DNA of 64,000 nt from Bradyrhizobium canariense (lineage in GTDB: Bacteria; Pseudomonadota; Alphaproteobacteria; Rhizobiales; Xanthobacteraceae). Shown here piece after piece: positions 9,144 through 17,975 of the stretch. A program made the translations under genes and the position numbers. Every line of letters starts with the position of its first letter. The first letter of the stretch is position 1. The stretch is from contig NZ_JAFCKJ010000002.1 of NCBI RefSeq assembly GCF_018130465.1, positions 248,001 to 312,000 of the forward strand. Direction: 5' to 3'. The notes under the pieces were generated by a model that did not search any database, was not told the DNA's origin, and worked only from the letters and a program-made list of their open reading frames with translations.

Positions 9144-9758
9144 TCAGATGATCGGCGGACCCGATTGCCATTGTTTCACCGCCTCGATCGGATGGATCAG
9201 CATCAGGATATTGAGCGTCAGATTGTCGCGAATATGGAGCGCCAGCATGATTTCGAAGGCGAGCCCGAGCAGGACGGTCACTGATACGGGTAGCAGGCGC
9301 GCGGCGAGGAAGCCCAGCATCATGGACAGATTGTCCGAGACCGAATTGACGATACTGTCGCCGAAATAATCCAGCGAGATCGTGCCGGCGCGATAGCGTT
9401 CGATGATGAAAGGCGAGTTCTCGACGATCTCCCAGGCGCCTTCGATCAGCATCGCGATGATCAGCCGTGCCGGCCAGGAAAGACGCAGCAACGGCAGCCG
9501 CGCGAACAGCAGCCAGGTCAAGCCGTAGAACAGGAAGCCGTGCAGGATGTGCGAGAAGGTGTACCAGTCGGCGATGTGCTGCGAGTTCTCCGAGCTGTTC
9601 ACCACGCCATGCCACAGCTTGACATAGCCGCAGGTGCAGATCGGCACCCGCCCCATCGCAAACAGGATCGAAGCCTGCAGCGCCAGCAGCAGCGCGATGC
9701 CGACCCAGGCGAGCGGTGGAAACGCAGCCTTGCTCCCGTGCACGGTTGTCAGCGTCAT
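9144..9758 (-). CDS. DUF2585 (UPF0314) membrane protein
   Basis: This 204-residue integral membrane protein has about five hydrophobic segments, a Cys-containing ICTCGY motif after the first, and a conserved-looking [15 protein letters not shown] block. It matches the DUF2585/UPF0314 family known from Rhizobiales; the function is unknown. Its start overlaps the stop of the GNAT gene by four bases and it ends 51 bases before hslU, so it is probably expressed with hslV and hslU. Confidence 0.85.
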   Translation of the reverse strand: MTLTTVHGSKAAFPPLAWVGIALLLALQASILFAMGRVPICTCGYVKLWHGVVNSSENSQHIADWYTFSHILHGFLFYGLTWLLFARLPLLRLSWPARLIIAMLIEGAWEIVENSPFIIERYRAGTISLDYFGDSIVNSVSDNLSMMLGFLAARLLPVSVTVLLGLAFEIMLALHIRDNLTLNILMLIHPIEAVKQWQSGPPII

Positions 9759-10240
9759 GGCTCGCGCACCATCAGGAGTGCCGGCCCGTCGGGCGTCTCG
9801 ACCATGCGATCGCGGACAAAGCCGGCCTTCTCATAGGCGCGCACGGCGCGCAGGTTGCGCGGGTCGGGATCGGTGACGATGCGCGGCAGGCCTTGCCGCA
9901 ACTGCTCGTTGGCGAATTGGCGGATGAATGCCGAACCGTGGCCGCGCGCGATCATGTCGCTTTCGCCGATGAATTGATCGGTGCCACGGGTGCCCTCCGG
10001 TTGCGGCCCAAGACCCGTATTCCAGGCTGTCAGGCGGTAGCATTGAAGATAGCCGAACGGCTTGCCGCCGGCCAACACGATGAACTGGTCCATGTCCGGC
10101 TCATCGAGGTCGCCGCTGACGAGCGCGAACTGCTCGTCCGGGTCGCCCCACCATTCCCGCACATGCGCCGCGCCGAGCCATCGCCGGATCAGCGGCAGGT
10201 CGGTCACGGTCATCGGGCGGAAGGTATAGGCGGGGGCCAT
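9755..10240 (-). CDS. GNAT-family N-acetyltransferase (AAC(6')-like)
   Basis: This 161-residue GNAT-fold acetyltransferase resembles the AAC(6')/IucB-like branch: an N-terminal [20 protein letters not shown] block, an acetyl-CoA binding region ([18 protein letters not shown], about residues 98-115) and the C-terminal [19 protein letters not shown] motif. Location between hslV (3-base gap) and DUF2585 (4-base overlap) argues for a housekeeping role rather than drug resistance, but the acceptor substrate is unknown. Confidence 0.85.
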   Translation of the reverse strand: MAPAYTFRPMTVTDLPLIRRWLGAAHVREWWGDPDEQFALVSGDLDEPDMDQFIVLAGGKPFGYLQCYRLTAWNTGLGPQPEGTRGTDQFIGESDMIARGHGSAFIRQFANEQLRQGLPRIVTDPDPRNLRAVRAYEKAGFVRDRMVETPDGPALLMVREP

Positions 10241-10243
10241 GGC

Positions 10244-10804
10244 CTAGCCGGCCGACAGCGCTTCGATGGTTACATTGCGGTTGGTGTAGACGCAGATGTC
10301 GGCGGCGATGTCGAGCGAGCGGCGGACGATGGCTTCGGCATCCTTGTCGGTGTCGAGCAGGGCGCGGGCGGCCGACAGCGCGTAATTACCGCCCGAGCCG
10401 ATCGCCATGACGCCGGCCTCGGGCTCCAGCACGTCGCCGGTGCCTGTCAGCACCAGGGAGACGTCCTTGTCGGCCACGATCATCATGGCCTCCAGCCGCC
10501 GCAGATAGCGGTCGGTGCGCCAGTCCTTGGCGAGCTCGACCGCGGCCCGGGTCAATTGCCCCGGATATTGCTCGAGTTTGGCTTCCAGACGCTCAAACAG
10601 CGTGAAGGCGTCGGCCGTGGCGCCGGCAAAGCCGCCGATGACGTCGCCCTTGCCGAGTTTCCGGACCTTTTTGGCATTGGACTTGATCACGGTCTGGCCG
10701 ATCGAGACCTGGCCGTCGCCGCCGACCACCACCGTGCCGCCCTTGCGGACCGTCAAAATCGTGGTGCCGTGCCAGACCGGCGAGCTGTTTGGGGAGTCCT
10801 GCAT
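10244..10804 (-). CDS. hslV: HslV, peptidase subunit of the HslUV protease
   Basis: HslV is the proteasome-like N-terminal threonine peptidase of the HslUV complex. I start it at ATG 10804, giving 186 residues that begin with a short propeptide ending WHG before [10 protein letters not shown]; the first Thr (residue 14) would be the nucleophile after processing. Other landmarks are [15 protein letters not shown] and a [15 protein letters not shown] glycine loop. A frame extension to 10939 reads as non-coding. It heads the hslV-GNAT-DUF2585-hslU run. Confidence 0.96.
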   Translation of the reverse strand: MQDSPNSSPVWHGTTILTVRKGGTVVVGGDGQVSIGQTVIKSNAKKVRKLGKGDVIGGFAGATADAFTLFERLEAKLEQYPGQLTRAAVELAKDWRTDRYLRRLEAMMIVADKDVSLVLTGTGDVLEPEAGVMAIGSGGNYALSAARALLDTDKDAEAIVRRSLDIAADICVYTNRNVTIEALSAG

Positions 10805-10995
10805 GAATGATCCTCGTTGTCCGGGCTGATTTAGGCGGTCGGGAGCGGAGGCACAACGGGCCGCTCCGGGCCCAATTTCGCTCACCATAGGCAGAAGTAG
10901 AGGCCCGGGCAGCCGTTCCCGCAGTAGCGAAGGCGTCATTTGGCTGTTAAAAGACCGGCGTTTTCGGCCCCGAACGTGGATGAAAGCTAGTTTTG

Positions 10996-11589
10996 ATGCG
11001 CACCGCGACGATCAAGCGCAAGACCAAGGAAACCGACATCGAGGTCACTGTGAACCTCGATGGCTCCGGCGTGTCCAATATCGCGACCGGCATCGGCTTT
11101 TTCGACCATATGCTCGATCTCCTCGCCCGCCATTCCCGCATCGACCTCACGGTCAAGGCGGTGGGCGATTTGCACATTGATCATCACCATACCACCGAAG
11201 ACACCGGCATCGCGCTCGGCCAGGCGGTCAAGCAGGCGCTCGGCAACATGGCGGGCATCACCCGCTATGCCGGCGTGCACATGCCCATGGACGAGACGCT
11301 GTCGCGCGTGGTCATCGACATTTCGGGCCGCCCGGTGCTGGTGTTCAAGGTCGACTTCCCCCGCGACAAGATCGGCGAGTTCGATACCGAGCTGGTGCGC
11401 GAGTGGTTCCAGGCCTTTGCCATGAACGCCGGCGTGACTCTCCACGTCGAGACCCTATATGGCGATAACAGCCACCATATCGCCGAGTCCTGCTTCAAGG
11501 GTCTGGCGCGGGCGCTGCGGACGGCCGTTGCGATCGATCCGAAGGCGGTGGGCGAAATCCCGTCCACCAAGGGCTCGCTCGGCGGCTGA
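10996..11589 (+). CDS. hisB: imidazoleglycerol-phosphate dehydratase
   Basis: HisB performs the sixth step of histidine synthesis, dehydrating imidazole glycerol phosphate to imidazole acetol phosphate. The 197-residue protein is the single-function form, without the fused histidinol-phosphatase of enterobacteria. The metal-binding motifs [12 protein letters not shown] (about residues 58-69) and [13 protein letters not shown] are present. The start is ATG 10996, with a TTG one codon upstream. It is the first gene of the his run on the plus strand. Confidence 0.97.
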   Translation: MRTATIKRKTKETDIEVTVNLDGSGVSNIATGIGFFDHMLDLLARHSRIDLTVKAVGDLHIDHHHTTEDTGIALGQAVKQALGNMAGITRYAGVHMPMDETLSRVVIDISGRPVLVFKVDFPRDKIGEFDTELVREWFQAFAMNAGVTLHVETLYGDNSHHIAESCFKGLARALRTAVAIDPKAVGEIPSTKGSLGG

Positions 11590-11653
11590 CATCTCGGGCC
11601 GGCGGCACGCGCCGCTTGCGGTATCACTGAATTCTTGAGAACGGGGCATCACC

Positions 11654-12184
11654 ATGCCTGTCTACACAGTTCATGCTCCTTCCCCTGCCGGAGCCGATCT
11701 GCGCGCGACCGACAAGTTCGTCTTCGTGCGCGACGGCTTCCATTTCTGGGCGATGATCTTAGGCCCGTTCTGGCTGCTGTGGAATCGGCTGTGGCTGGCG
11801 CTGATCGGCTGGGTGATCTTCGTTGCCGCATTCAACGCCGGGCTGTCCAGCCTCGGCGTCGGACGCAGCTCGATCTTCTTTGCCGACATCATCGTCGCGC
11901 TGCTGATGGGTTTCGAGGCCTCTAGCCTGCGCCGCTGGACGCTGTCGCGCGGTAAATGGCGGCAGCTCGACGTGGTGATTTCCGACGACGAAGACACCGC
12001 CGAGCGCCGCTTCTTCGAGCGCTGGAGCCAAAAGCAGCGCGGCATCGTCAACGATCAATGGGCCGTCGATCGCGGCGGCCCGCCGCCGACCCGCAACGTG
12101 CCGGGTCAGCAATTCTCCAACCCGCCGCCGATGCCGGCGGGTGGCATCATTGGTTTGTTTCCAGAACCGGGAGGGTCAAGATGA
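11654..12184 (+). CDS. DUF2628 membrane protein inside the his operon
   Basis: This 176-residue protein begins MPVYTVHAP and contains [27 protein letters not shown], the pattern of DUF2628 proteins, with two to three membrane segments between residues 33 and 95 and a soluble Pro-rich C-terminus. The function is unknown. It lies 64 bases after hisB and its stop overlaps the hisH start (ATGA), so it is translationally coupled to the histidine genes without any visible enzymatic link to them. Confidence 0.85.
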   Translation: MPVYTVHAPSPAGADLRATDKFVFVRDGFHFWAMILGPFWLLWNRLWLALIGWVIFVAAFNAGLSSLGVGRSSIFFADIIVALLMGFEASSLRRWTLSRGKWRQLDVVISDDEDTAERRFFERWSQKQRGIVNDQWAVDRGGPPPTRNVPGQQFSNPPPMPAGGIIGLFPEPGGSR

Positions 12185-12831
12185 GCGTCGCCATCATCGA
12201 TTACGGTTCCGGCAATCTGCATTCGGCCGCCAAGGCGTTCGAGCGCGCCGCGCGCAGCATGGAGAACCCGCAAAAGGTCTTCGTCACCAGCGATCCGGAC
12301 CAGGCCTACAGCGCCGACCGCCTGGTGCTGCCGGGCGTCGGCGCCTTCGCCGATTGCCGGCGTGGGCTCGATGCCGTCAACGGCATGGTCGAGGCGATCA
12401 CCGAGGCCGTGCGGGTCAAGGCGCGGCCGATGTTCGGCATCTGCGTCGGCATGCAGCTGTTCGCCACCCGCGGCAAGGAGCATGTCATCACGCAAGGCCT
12501 GAACTGGATCGCCGGCGACGTCGAGAAGATCACGCCGCGCGACGAGAATCTGAAGATCCCGCACATGGGCTGGAATACGCTCGATGTGCTGCGCGAGCAT
12601 CCGGTGCTGAACAAGCTGCCGCTCGGCCCCAAGGGCCAGCACGCCTATTTCGTGCACTCCTATCACCTCAATGCCGCCAACGAGGCGGACGTGCTCGCGC
12701 GCGCCGACTACGGCGGGCCTGTCACCGCGATCGTCGGCAAGGACACCGCAATCGGTACGCAGTTTCACCCCGAGAAGAGCCAGCGCTTCGGTTTGGCCCT
12801 GATCTCGAACTTTTTGCGATGGAAACCGTGA
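12181..12831 (+). CDS. hisH: imidazole glycerol phosphate synthase, glutaminase subunit HisH
   Basis: HisH is the class I glutamine amidotransferase that feeds ammonia to HisF. The catalytic Cys lies in GICVGMQLF (about residue 88) and the His/Glu pair in GTQFHPEKS near the C-terminus. The N-terminal strand is [13 protein letters not shown]. The 216-residue length is normal. The ATG at 12181 overlaps the DUF2628 stop, and the hisH stop overlaps the hisA start. Confidence 0.96.
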   Translation: MSVAIIDYGSGNLHSAAKAFERAARSMENPQKVFVTSDPDQAYSADRLVLPGVGAFADCRRGLDAVNGMVEAITEAVRVKARPMFGICVGMQLFATRGKEHVITQGLNWIAGDVEKITPRDENLKIPHMGWNTLDVLREHPVLNKLPLGPKGQHAYFVHSYHLNAANEADVLARADYGGPVTAIVGKDTAIGTQFHPEKSQRFGLALISNFLRWKP

Positions 12832-13565
12832 TTCTCTTTCCCGCGATCGACCTCAAGAACGGCCAATGCGTGCGCCTCGAACAGGGCGACATGGCGCGCG
12901 CGACCGTGTTCAACCTCAATCCCGCCGCGCAGGCCGAGAGCTTTGTCGAGCAGGGCTTTGAGTATCTCCACGTCGTCGATCTCGACGGCGCGTTTGCCGG
13001 CAAGCCGGTCAATGCGCAGGCCGTCGAGGCGATGCTGAAGACGATCAAGATCCCTGTGCAGCTCGGTGGCGGCATTCGCGATCTCGCGACTGTCGAAGCC
13101 TGGCTCGACAAGGGCATCACCCGTGTCATCATCGGCACCGCCGCGGTGCGCGACCCCGAATTGGTGAAGGCTGCCGCAAGGAAATTCCCCGGCCGCGTCG
13201 CAGTCGGGCTCGATGCACGTGACGGCAAGGTCGCGGTCGAAGGCTGGGCCGAGACCTCGCAGGTGACGGTGCTGGAGATCGCTCAGCGATTCGAGGATGC
13301 CGGCGTTGCCGCCATCATCTTCACCGACATCGCGCGCGACGGCCTGCTCAAGGGCTTGAATCTCGATGCGACCATCGCGCTGGCCGACGCCATCTCGATT
13401 CCCGTGATCGCCTCCGGCGGCCTCGCCTCGATCGAGGACGTCAAGGCGATGCTGACGCCGCGCGCCGGGAAGCTTGCTGGTGCGATCGCCGGTCGCGCGC
13501 TTTACGATGGCCGCCTCGAACCCGCAGCCGCCCTCACTTTGATCCGCAACGCGCGCGCCGCCTAG
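12828..13565 (+). CDS. hisA: phosphoribosylformimino-5-aminoimidazole carboxamide ribotide isomerase
   Basis: HisA is a TIM-barrel isomerase that opens the ProFAR ribose in an Amadori-type reaction. Catalytic aspartates sit in FPAIDLKNG (N-terminal) and in [24 protein letters not shown] and IASGGLAS phosphate-binding loops are present. I chose GTG 12828, which overlaps the hisH stop (GTGA), follows a GGAA and gives the usual MILFPAIDL start (245 residues). ATG 12819 would add three residues and remains possible. Confidence 0.95.
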   Translation: MILFPAIDLKNGQCVRLEQGDMARATVFNLNPAAQAESFVEQGFEYLHVVDLDGAFAGKPVNAQAVEAMLKTIKIPVQLGGGIRDLATVEAWLDKGITRVIIGTAAVRDPELVKAAARKFPGRVAVGLDARDGKVAVEGWAETSQVTVLEIAQRFEDAGVAAIIFTDIARDGLLKGLNLDATIALADAISIPVIASGGLASIEDVKAMLTPRAGKLAGAIAGRALYDGRLEPAAALTLIRNARAA

Positions 13566-13575
13566 GAGCTGACAC

Positions 13576-14352
13576 ATGTTCAAGGTGCGCGTGATCCCCT
13601 GCCTCGACGTCAAGGACGGAAGGGTCGTCAAGGGCGTCAACTTCGTTGACCTGCGCGATGCCGGCGATCCCGTCGAAGCGGCGATCGCCTATGACGCCGC
13701 CGGCGCCGACGAGCTTACGTTTCTCGACATCACCGCGACCCATGAGAACCGCGGCATCATGCTGGACGTGGTCCGGCGCACCGCGGAGGCCTGCTTCATG
13801 CCCCTCACCGTCGGCGGCGGCGTGCGTGAGGTCAACGACATCAAGACGCTGTTACGCGCGGGCGCCGACAAGGTCTCGATCAACAGCGCCGCGGTGTCGC
13901 GGCGCGAGTTCGTCAAGGAAGCTGCCGAGAAATTCGGCGGGCAATGCGTGGTGGTCGCGATCGACGCCAAGCGGGTCAAGCGCGCCGGTGGCGGAGAGCG
14001 CTGGGAGATCTTCACCCATGGCGGGCGCAACTCGACCGGCATCGACGCCATCGAATATGCCCAGGAAGTGGTCTCGCTCGGCGCCGGTGAAATCCTGCTC
14101 ACCTCGATGGATCGCGACGGCACGAGGCAGGGTTTTGACATCCCGTTGACCCGGGCGGTCGCCGACAGCATTCCCGTTCCCGTGATCGCTTCGGGCGGCG
14201 TCGGCAATCTCGACCACCTCGTCGACGGTATTCGCGACGGCCACGCCACCGCCGTGCTGGCCGCCTCGATCTTCCACTTCGGGGAATTCACCATCCGCGA
14301 AGCCAAGGAGCACATGGCCCGGCGCGGGCTGGCGATGCGCCTCGATGCCTGA
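13576..14352 (+). CDS. hisF: imidazole glycerol phosphate synthase, cyclase subunit HisF
   Basis: HisF is the TIM-barrel partner of HisH that makes imidazole glycerol phosphate and AICAR. The 258-residue protein opens with [20 protein letters not shown], carries the catalytic Asp there (about residue 11) and a second one in [13 protein letters not shown], plus the phosphate loops TVGGGVREV and IASGGVGN. It starts 10 bases after hisA. Confidence 0.97.
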   Translation: MFKVRVIPCLDVKDGRVVKGVNFVDLRDAGDPVEAAIAYDAAGADELTFLDITATHENRGIMLDVVRRTAEACFMPLTVGGGVREVNDIKTLLRAGADKVSINSAAVSRREFVKEAAEKFGGQCVVVAIDAKRVKRAGGGERWEIFTHGGRNSTGIDAIEYAQEVVSLGAGEILLTSMDRDGTRQGFDIPLTRAVADSIPVPVIASGGVGNLDHLVDGIRDGHATAVLAASIFHFGEFTIREAKEHMARRGLAMRLDA

Positions 14353-14455
14353 CGACTCCCGTCCATAAAAATGCTACATGATCGGCGGGGACCGGCTTAT
14401 CCCGCCAGATAACCGGCCAATAATCTGGCCAAGGCGCGTTTTCCGAGTATTTTGT

Positions 14456-14782
14456 ATGCCGCGTTTCACGATCCACGATCTGGCCGAGACCATCGACGCC
14501 CGCGCGGCAGCGGATGGCGAGGTGTCCTATACCCGCAAGCTCCTCGACAAGGGCGCCGAACATTGCGCCAAGAAGTTCGGTGAGGAAGCAGTCGAAACAG
14601 TAATCGCAGCAGTCGAAAACGATCGCGCGCATCTGATCGCTGAAGGCGCCGATCTGCTCTATCATTTTCTTGTGCTGCTCAAGGTCCGCGGCGTAAAGCT
14701 GGAAGAGGTCGAAGCCGCGCTGGACAAGCGGACGAATATGTCAGGGTTGGAAGAGAAGGCGTCGCGCAAAAGCGGCACCTAG
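14456..14782 (+). CDS. hisE: phosphoribosyl-ATP pyrophosphatase
   Basis: HisE hydrolyses phosphoribosyl-ATP to phosphoribosyl-AMP, the second step of histidine synthesis. It is a free-standing 108-residue enzyme here, not fused to HisI. The MazG-like helical core with metal ligands is readable as KKFGEEAVETVIAA and EGADLLYHFLVLL. The start is ATG 14456; a frame extension to 14378 lacks family character. The gap after hisF is about 100 bases, so a secondary promoter is possible. Confidence 0.95.
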   Translation: MPRFTIHDLAETIDARAAADGEVSYTRKLLDKGAEHCAKKFGEEAVETVIAAVENDRAHLIAEGADLLYHFLVLLKVRGVKLEEVEAALDKRTNMSGLEEKASRKSGT

Positions 14783-14803
14783 CCGAGGTGGAAAGATCGC
14801 GTC

Positions 14804-15760
14804 ATGGATATTCGCGCACCCGAGCAGCAGTATAATCCGTACCGCGTCTATACGCGCGAGCAATGGGCGCGGCTGCGCGACGACACGCCGATGACCCTGG
14901 AGCCGGGCGAGTTCGATCGCCTGCGCTCGCTGCATGACCGGCTCGATTTCCAGGAAGTCGAGGACATCTACCTGCCGCTGTCGCGCCTGCTGTCGATCTA
15001 TGTCGATGCGATGCAGCGGCTTTATTACGCGGAGCGCCAGTTCCTCAACATCCGCGACCGCAAGATGCCCTATGTCATCGGGGTCGCCGGCTCGGTCGCG
15101 GTCGGAAAATCCACCACGGCCCGCGTGCTTCAGGCGCTGCTGGCGCGCTGGTCGCCGCGCCCCAAGGTCGAGCTGATCACCACCGACGGATTTCTGTATC
15201 CCAACGCCGTGCTGGAGCGGCAGGGCATCATGCAGAAGAAGGGTTTTCCGGAGAGCTACGACCTGCCGCTGCTGCTCAGCTTTCTCTCCGACATCAAGGC
15301 CGGCCGCCGCCATGTGCGCGCGCCGGTCTATTCGCATTTGACTTACGACATCGTGCCGAACCAGTGGGCCGAGATCGACCAGCCCGACATCCTGATCGTC
15401 GAGGGCGTCAACGTGCTGCAAACCGGCAAGCTGCCGCGCGACGGCAAGGCCGTGCCTGTGGTCTCCGACTTCTTCGATTTCTCGGTCTATATCGACGCCG
15501 ACGAAGCCGCGCTGCGACAATGGTACATCCGGCGGTTCCTGTCGCTGCGCGACACCGCGTTCACCAATCCAAAATCCTACTTCAACCGCTACGCGTTGCT
15601 GTCGGACGAGGAAGCCACCGCTACCGCGATCGCGATCTGGGAACGCACCAACCTCGCCAATCTCGAGGACAATATCCTGCCGACCCGCCCCCGCGCGACG
15701 CTGATCCTGAAAAAGGGCGCCGATCACACGGTGGCGAGCGTGGCGCTCAGGCGGCTGTAA
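14804..15760 (+). CDS. coaA: type I pantothenate kinase
   Basis: CoaA phosphorylates pantothenate, the first and usually rate-setting step of CoA synthesis. The 318-residue protein is of the E. coli type: Walker [15 protein letters not shown] (about residues 97-110), then [10 protein letters not shown], and the [10 protein letters not shown] strand. The gene begins 21 bases after hisE, so it may be transcribed with the histidine genes, a linkage seen in related bacteria. Confidence 0.97.
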   Translation: MDIRAPEQQYNPYRVYTREQWARLRDDTPMTLEPGEFDRLRSLHDRLDFQEVEDIYLPLSRLLSIYVDAMQRLYYAERQFLNIRDRKMPYVIGVAGSVAVGKSTTARVLQALLARWSPRPKVELITTDGFLYPNAVLERQGIMQKKGFPESYDLPLLLSFLSDIKAGRRHVRAPVYSHLTYDIVPNQWAEIDQPDILIVEGVNVLQTGKLPRDGKAVPVVSDFFDFSVYIDADEAALRQWYIRRFLSLRDTAFTNPKSYFNRYALLSDEEATATAIAIWERTNLANLEDNILPTRPRATLILKKGADHTVASVALRRL

Positions 15761-15893
15761 TCGCGGCGATCACGGGTCTAGCGCGCCCGCGCAGAGTGTC
15801 TCCGCGCCGCGGTTTATGGCTTATGCCGCATACCGTTCGGGTCGGCCGGATTCGGCGCTCGGCTGACTGCCGGGCCGTGACCCGACATGACCG

Positions 15894-16952
15894 TCATTTC
15901 CGGACCTCCTGTTGCGCTTTCGAGCTGATGAAGATGTGCCACGCCGTGAGAAACATTGCGGCGACGAGTGGGCCGATGACGAACCCGTTCGCTCCGAAAG
16001 CCGCAAGGCCGCCCAAGGTGGCGAGCAGCACGACATAGCTCGGCATTTGGATCGACTGGCCGACCAGGATCGGGCGGAGAAAATTGTCCGCAAGACCGAT
16101 CACGAAGGTCCCGAAAGCGAGCAGGATGATCCCTTTCGTGACTGAGCCTGCCACGAGCAAGTAGAGTGCGACCGGAACCCAAACCAGGGCGGAGCCGAGC
16201 ACGGGCAGGAGCGAGAGCAGCGCCATGAGGGCGCCCGCGAGCAGCGGCGCAGTCAAGCCGAGCAGCCAGAAAATCAGCCCGCCAAGCGCCCCCTGAATCA
16301 GGGCAACGAGAACGATCCCTTTGATCGTCCCGCGAACCGCGAGGGTGAACGCATTCAGAATCTCGGTGGTGTGGCTCGGCCGCAGCGGGAGCGCGTCGCG
16401 GATCCGTGCGTTGAGCTCGTCACCATCGCGGAGCAGGAAGAACAGCAGGTACAACATCACGAGCAAGCTTGCGACGAACTCCAGCGTCAACTGACCGATA
16501 TTGATGGCGTGCCCCGCCAGCTGTTGGCCGGCAGGGACGACCAGACTCGACAGACGTTCCTTCAGGGCCGAAAAATCGATGCCGGCCAAGCGATCCGACA
16601 GGGAAGCGGCCCAATCGGGCAGCGCGGATTTCAGCTGCTGCAGGGGATGAGCGAAACTGATCTCCCCGCTCTGAGCGCGCTGATATAGCTCCCCACCCTG
16701 GTCGATGAGCGAGGCGATGACGACCGCCACGGGGATGAGGACCATGACGATCACGACGACCACAGTGAACGATGCGGCAAGGTTGCGCCTTCCCGGAAGG
16801 CTTTCCAGGGCGCGTCGATAGAGTGGCGCGAAGATGATCGCCAGAAGCGTGGCCCACAACAACGCGCCGGAGAACGGCCAAAGCACCCACCCGAACGCAA
16901 GGGAGATCGCGGCAAGCAAGATGAGGAATGAGCGGTCTTCCGATGTTCTCAC
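15894..16952 (-). CDS. AI-2E family transporter (PerM/TqsA-like permease)
   Basis: This 352-residue integral membrane protein has the AI-2E/UPF0118 layout: two or three N-terminal membrane segments, a soluble region of about residues 90-150, then five hydrophobic segments, including a long Leu/Gly-rich stretch (LLGLTAPLLAGALMALLSLLP, continued by VLGS). The family includes exporters of autoinducer-2 and Na+/H+ antiporters, so the substrate is not assigned. The start is a GTG at 16952. It stands alone. Confidence 0.88.
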   Translation of the reverse strand: MRTSEDRSFLILLAAISLAFGWVLWPFSGALLWATLLAIIFAPLYRRALESLPGRRNLAASFTVVVVIVMVLIPVAVVIASLIDQGGELYQRAQSGEISFAHPLQQLKSALPDWAASLSDRLAGIDFSALKERLSSLVVPAGQQLAGHAINIGQLTLEFVASLLVMLYLLFFLLRDGDELNARIRDALPLRPSHTTEILNAFTLAVRGTIKGIVLVALIQGALGGLIFWLLGLTAPLLAGALMALLSLLPVLGSALVWVPVALYLLVAGSVTKGIILLAFGTFVIGLADNFLRPILVGQSIQMPSYVVLLATLGGLAAFGANGFVIGPLVAAMFLTAWHIFISSKAQQEVRK

Positions 16953-16977
16953 GTGTTCGCCAGCCCTTCTGTTGCCA

Positions 16978-17025
16978 GAGCATGATCCGGACCCGAAGGA
17001 CCGCGCCAGCGCAAAGTGCTAAGCG
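16978..17025. repeat. degenerate R1-type repeat
   Basis: The sequence starting GAGCATGATCCGGACCCGAAG upstream of the permease gene matches the left arm of family R1 but has a diverged right arm. It may be a decayed copy. Confidence 0.45.
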
Positions 17026-17222
17026 GGTGTCCCGCGCGACCAACGCGGAACGCGTCCGCGCGGAGACCGTGCTCGAACAATAACCCAAAAGCGCGATGAC
17101 GTTTCCCTGATCTCATGGCGCTTTGGTCATAAGACCTCGGTATCACAGGATCGAGGCGGAGCGGCAAGTCATCCCGGACCCATCGCCGCTCGCCCGGCAG
17201 TCCGGGCCGGATGTCCGGGCCG

Positions 17223-17852
17223 TCACTTGTCTGCTTTCGCGTTCCAGTCGGCGAGCTTGATGCGTCCTGCAAAGGTTGCGGGACCCGAGCTGCCGGCCTT
17301 GTAGACGAAAGCTTCGCCTTCCTGCACGTCCCCGGCGTCCTTGCCGAAGGCATCGGCGATGTTGGTCTTGTGCGTAACGAGGAACGTGTTGGTGCCAGGC
17401 TTCGGAACCGCATCGACGAGCTGACGCACGGCCTGTCCGGCTTTTGCATTTGCACCGGTCGGGTTCGCCATTCCCGATGCGCTGGCGTTGCTGCTGTCCG
17501 TCAACGCATCGACCGGCCTGACCTCGCGGCCGGAGATCAGTTTTCCCGCCTCGACCGCGCGGTTCAGCCGGCTGGTGTAGACGTCGCCGATCGGGATCGC
17601 GAGTTCCTTGATGGCCGTCCCGATCTGGCGCGCCATGTCCCGGCCCTTTTCACTGAGCTGACGCTGGGCACTCATGTCGTCGAATCTGAAAGGGTAGACA
17701 TCCTTTTGGCTGTCGTCGGTGGCGGTGTGCCGAAACACCAGCACGTAGCCGCCTTGCTTGAGCGAGGCGACCAGGTCCGAGCTATCGGCCGCGGCGGCCG
17801 GGGTGGATCCAGAAAGAAGGACAATGGCAGCGAGGCGGTAAAACAAGTTCAT
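17223..17852 (-). CDS. exported histidine phosphatase family protein
   Basis: The protein has a signal peptide (residues about 1-22, ending in PAAAADSS) followed by a histidine-phosphatase fold. The catalytic RH motif appears as VLVFRHTATD rather than the usual RHG, and the second His is in LVTHKTNIADAFG. It is about 209 residues if started at ATG 17852, which has a well-spaced AGAAGAGG ribosome site; ATG 17861 gives three more residues. The substrate is unknown and the location is probably periplasmic. Confidence 0.8.
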   Translation of the reverse strand: MNLFYRLAAIVLLSGSTPAAAADSSDLVASLKQGGYVLVFRHTATDDSQKDVYPFRFDDMSAQRQLSEKGRDMARQIGTAIKELAIPIGDVYTSRLNRAVEAGKLISGREVRPVDALTDSSNASASGMANPTGANAKAGQAVRQLVDAVPKPGTNTFLVTHKTNIADAFGKDAGDVQEGEAFVYKAGSSGPATFAGRIKLADWNAKADK

Positions 17853-17975
17853 GTCCGACATCCTCTTCTTGAAAACGACCCCCCGAGGATGGTGACGTGC
17901 AGCGGGGTCGATTTCAATTATCGAATATCGACGGATATGAAGTTTCCGTTCGCGGAAACGTCGAGCTGCCCTGGA

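Noticed and set aside
9755-10240. Aminoglycoside resistance gene (AAC(6')-like)
   Set aside because: The fold matches, but the position within the hslV-hslU run and the general GNAT motifs do not justify a resistance call.
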